This document shows positions 62,444-64,000 of a stretch of 64,000 nucleotides of DNA, one piece after another. A model generated the notes under the pieces. It was not told the origin of the DNA and did not search any database. It worked only from the letters and a program-made list of their open reading frames with translations. Where the stretch lies: contig CBDAQK010000001.1 in NCBI GenBank assembly GCA_965199005.1, positions 1,364,001-1,428,000 of the forward strand, read 5' to 3'. Within the stretch, counting starts at the first letter, position 1; every line of letters starts with the position of its first letter. The position numbers and the translations under genes are program-made. The stretch is from LMUY01 sp965199005. Its GTDB lineage: Bacteria; Pseudomonadota; Alphaproteobacteria; Acetobacterales; Acetobacteraceae.

Positions 62444-63205
62444 TCAGGTGGCGTAGTCGGCTTCCTCCCGGTCCAGCACGCGGCGCCAGGCGTCCAAGTG
62501 CAGCCGGGCGTCGATCTTTTCGCCCCAGGGGCCGGACCACCGGCGGCGCGCCGTTTCCGGCAGGCGGCGGAGGGGAAGGCCGGTGGCCATCGCGGTCATC
62601 TGATACATGCAGGTGCGCTCGGCGATGAAGAGCTCGTCGAATGCATCGGCCACGGTCGGGCCAACGACCGTCACGCCGTGGCCGCCCATGACCATGATGG
62701 ATTTGTCGCCCATCAGGGCGGCGATCCGGTCGCCTTCGTCATGGTCGCCGACCGGCTGCACGCCGAGTTCATCCACCACAATGCGGTCGTTCAGCAGGAG
62801 ATTGTTGTGGTGCGCCAGGATCAACTCCGGCTGCGCCAGCATGGAAAGCGCGGTGAGGTATTGCGGGTGGACGTGCATCACGCAGGCGGCGGATGGTTTG
62901 GCCATGTGGATGCGGGCATGGATGTGGAACGCGACCTTGCGCAGTTCCCCCTTGCCCTGCAGCACCCGGCCGTCCAGGTCACAGACGATCAGGCTGCTGG
63001 CGGTCAATTCCTGGAACAGCCAGCCGCGCGGGTTGATGAGGAAGCGAGGCTCGCCGCCGGGCAGCATAAGGCTGTTATGGTTGCCGATTTGCTCGTTCCA
63101 ACCGTGCCGGGCCTGAACGCGGAACGCCGCGGCCATGTCGCAGCGCATTTGCCACTTGGCGGCTTCTGCGTCGGAATCGGTCAGGCTGTGGATGGTGGCG
63201 ACCAT
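62444..63205 (-). CDS. Class II aldolase/adducin-family protein
   Basis: The 253-residue protein resembles fuculose-phosphate aldolase-type enzymes. The zinc ligands would be HVHP in ACVMHVHPQY and the distal His in VMGGHGVTV. The N-terminal NSLMLPGGEPRFLINPRG and GWLFQELTASSLIVCDLDG match class II aldolase sequence. Related family members act on sugar phosphates or have lost activity. It is divergent from the dimethylformamidase-like gene and may act in the same pathway. Confidence 0.88.
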   Translation of the reverse strand: MVATIHSLTDSDAEAAKWQMRCDMAAAFRVQARHGWNEQIGNHNSLMLPGGEPRFLINPRGWLFQELTASSLIVCDLDGRVLQGKGELRKVAFHIHARIHMAKPSAACVMHVHPQYLTALSMLAQPELILAHHNNLLLNDRIVVDELGVQPVGDHDEGDRIAALMGDKSIMVMGGHGVTVVGPTVADAFDELFIAERTCMYQMTAMATGLPLRRLPETARRRWSGPWGEKIDARLHLDAWRRVLDREEADYAT

Positions 63206-63282
63206 GGCGATGCTCCCCTGCGGCGAGGCGATGCTGCCCCGAACTGGGTTGACGCGCCAGCCATCCCGCCGGAGCTTGGGGG

Positions 63283-63402
63283 ATGCAAAACGCGCCGAGC
63301 GGGCTGCGCATCCAGTCCTTCTACACGCCTCCGGATGCGGGCGAGACTGGACGGCGCATCATCGACGTGAACTCTGGTTCGATGCGGGAGGGCGTGATCT
63401 GA
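63283..63402 (+). CDS. Possible 39-residue protein coupled to dimethylformamidase-like gene
   Basis: Frame begins at ATG 63283, close to GGGGG, and ends with TGA at 63400, overlapping the ATG of the following gene (TGATG). The peptide begins MQNAPSGLRIQSFYTPPDAG. It is far shorter than the small subunit of known dimethylformamidases (about 130 residues) and shows no clear resemblance. It may be a leader or the residue of a truncated gene. Confidence 0.35.
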   Translation: MQNAPSGLRIQSFYTPPDAGETGRRIIDVNSGSMREGVI

Positions 63403-64000
63403 TGGTGCCTTTGACAGCCTATCTCGATCGTGTGTCGGCGCGGCCTGGCGAGGCGATCGCGGTCAAGGTGTCGAGCCAGCTTGGCGAGCCCTATACCGCC
63501 GACCTCGTGCGCATCATTCACGCCGATCCCAATCCAGACGGCCCCGGCATGAAGCTGGAGGAGGTGGGCGCCGGCTTTGCCGGGTCGTATCCCTCTCGTG
63601 CCCAGGTGGTCCATCCTGGCTCCTACGGGGTGGTGGATGCTCGCCTGGCGGTGCCGGAGGGCGGCGCGGTCGTTGTCCGGGTGCAACCGGGCCTTTTGAC
63701 GCAACCGCAGCCAGTACTGGCGTTGGGCGACACCGTCTTGCTGGTGTCGGCAGAGGGCACCCGGTTGGACGTGGCCGGGGTTATGGCCTGCGCAGTCGAC
63801 GCACCCATGTTGGAGCGGTGCTGGTACGAGCTGAAGGCGGTGTTTGCCGGCGGCAGTGTGACGCTGACGCAAACCGCGCTGCAAACCAGTTGGGGCGTGG
63901 CAGATAGCGGCGAGGCAAAGGCTGCGGCAGGATTGCCGGCCGGCGGCCGCCTGTGGATCGCGGCTGACCCGGCGGGCGGGCGTTTCGATGGCCGAATCGA
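63402..64000 (+). CDS. N,N-dimethylformamidase large-subunit-like protein, C-terminus outside the window
   Basis: The first 199 codons encode MVPLTAYLDRVSARPGEAIA, then VKVSSQLGEPYTADLVRIIH and DPNPDGPGMKLEE, closely matching the N-terminus of dimethylformamidase beta-subunit family proteins (LTAYLDRxSxRPGE and RIIHxDPNPxGPG). Known enzymes hydrolyse dimethylformamide to formate and dimethylamine. The catalytic region lies beyond the window, so activity cannot be judged. The start at 63402 overlaps the preceding small frame. Confidence 0.8.
   Translation, partial: MVPLTAYLDRVSARPGEAIAVKVSSQLGEPYTADLVRIIHADPNPDGPGMKLEEVGAGFAGSYPSRAQVVHPGSYGVVDARLAVPEGGAVVVRVQPGLLTQPQPVLALGDTVLLVSAEGTRLDVAGVMACAVDAPMLERCWYELKAVFAGGSVTLTQTALQTSWGVADSGEAKAAAGLPAGGRLWIAADPAGGRFDGRI

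Noticed and set aside
1..64000. CRISPR array, IS element or prophage
   Set aside because: No regularly spaced repeat array, transposase, integrase or phage gene was found by reading both strands.

Overview
The window is a gene-dense, GC-rich chromosomal segment from an alphaproteobacterium, most likely of the Rhodospirillales/Acetobacteraceae type. The evidence is gene order and family content: hemH-hemE beside a regulator of pyruvate phosphate dikinase, DUF3576-leuS-lptE-holA next to parB-parA-rsmG, a SAM-II riboswitch before metZ, and a carD-fdxA-S4-SUV3-like helicase block. No insertion sequence, prophage or CRISPR array was seen. The genus cannot be named from the sequence alone.

Region 1 to about 22.4 kb is the replication and segregation neighbourhood. 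The hemE / PPDK-regulator gap (1856-2143) carries one perfect DnaA box and weaker ones, and matches the position of the Caulobacter origin. About 15 kb away lie holA, parB, parA, and rsmG with a perfect 16-bp parS inside its first codons. Between them are maf, dadA, a 3-oxoacid CoA-transferase pair, tRNA-Ala, kup, a YggS protein and leuS-lptE. After tRNA-Gly come a riboswitch-controlled metZ, then apaG, folE and a DsbD/ScsB-type thiol-disulfide transporter.

Region 22.4-42.3 kb holds housekeeping sets: hslO, argD-argF with a coupled 92-residue protein, recX followed by a broken azlCD remnant, ileS-lspA-DUF3035, mutL-yjbQ, a uracil-DNA-glycosylase-like gene with thpR, and an arylesterase divergent from a YbbA/YbbP transporter with overlapping start codons. 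Several small exported proteins of unknown function are interspersed.

Region 42.3-64 kb starts with a three-subunit molybdenum hydroxylase of the CO-dehydrogenase/xanthine-dehydrogenase family. An orphan ATP-grasp protein and two small secreted proteins follow, then the carD-fdxA-S4-helicase block, an M17 aminopeptidase and a MarR regulator. TPP-riboswitch-controlled thiC leads a run with a SirB1-like protein and a methyltransferase. An MBOAT/SGNH O-acetylation pair, a secreted MetX-like hydrolase, a class II aldolase and the start of an N,N-dimethylformamidase large subunit complete the window.

Many adjacent genes share 4-base start/stop overlaps (ATGA, GTGA, TTGA), so operons here are tightly coupled. 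Several of the true starts are GTG or TTG. The least explained items are the ATP-grasp protein, the decayed azlCD locus, a 24-codon reading frame with an ideal ribosome site, a perfect 16-bp palindrome after the MetX-like gene, and the dimethylformamidase-like gene preceded by a 39-codon frame.
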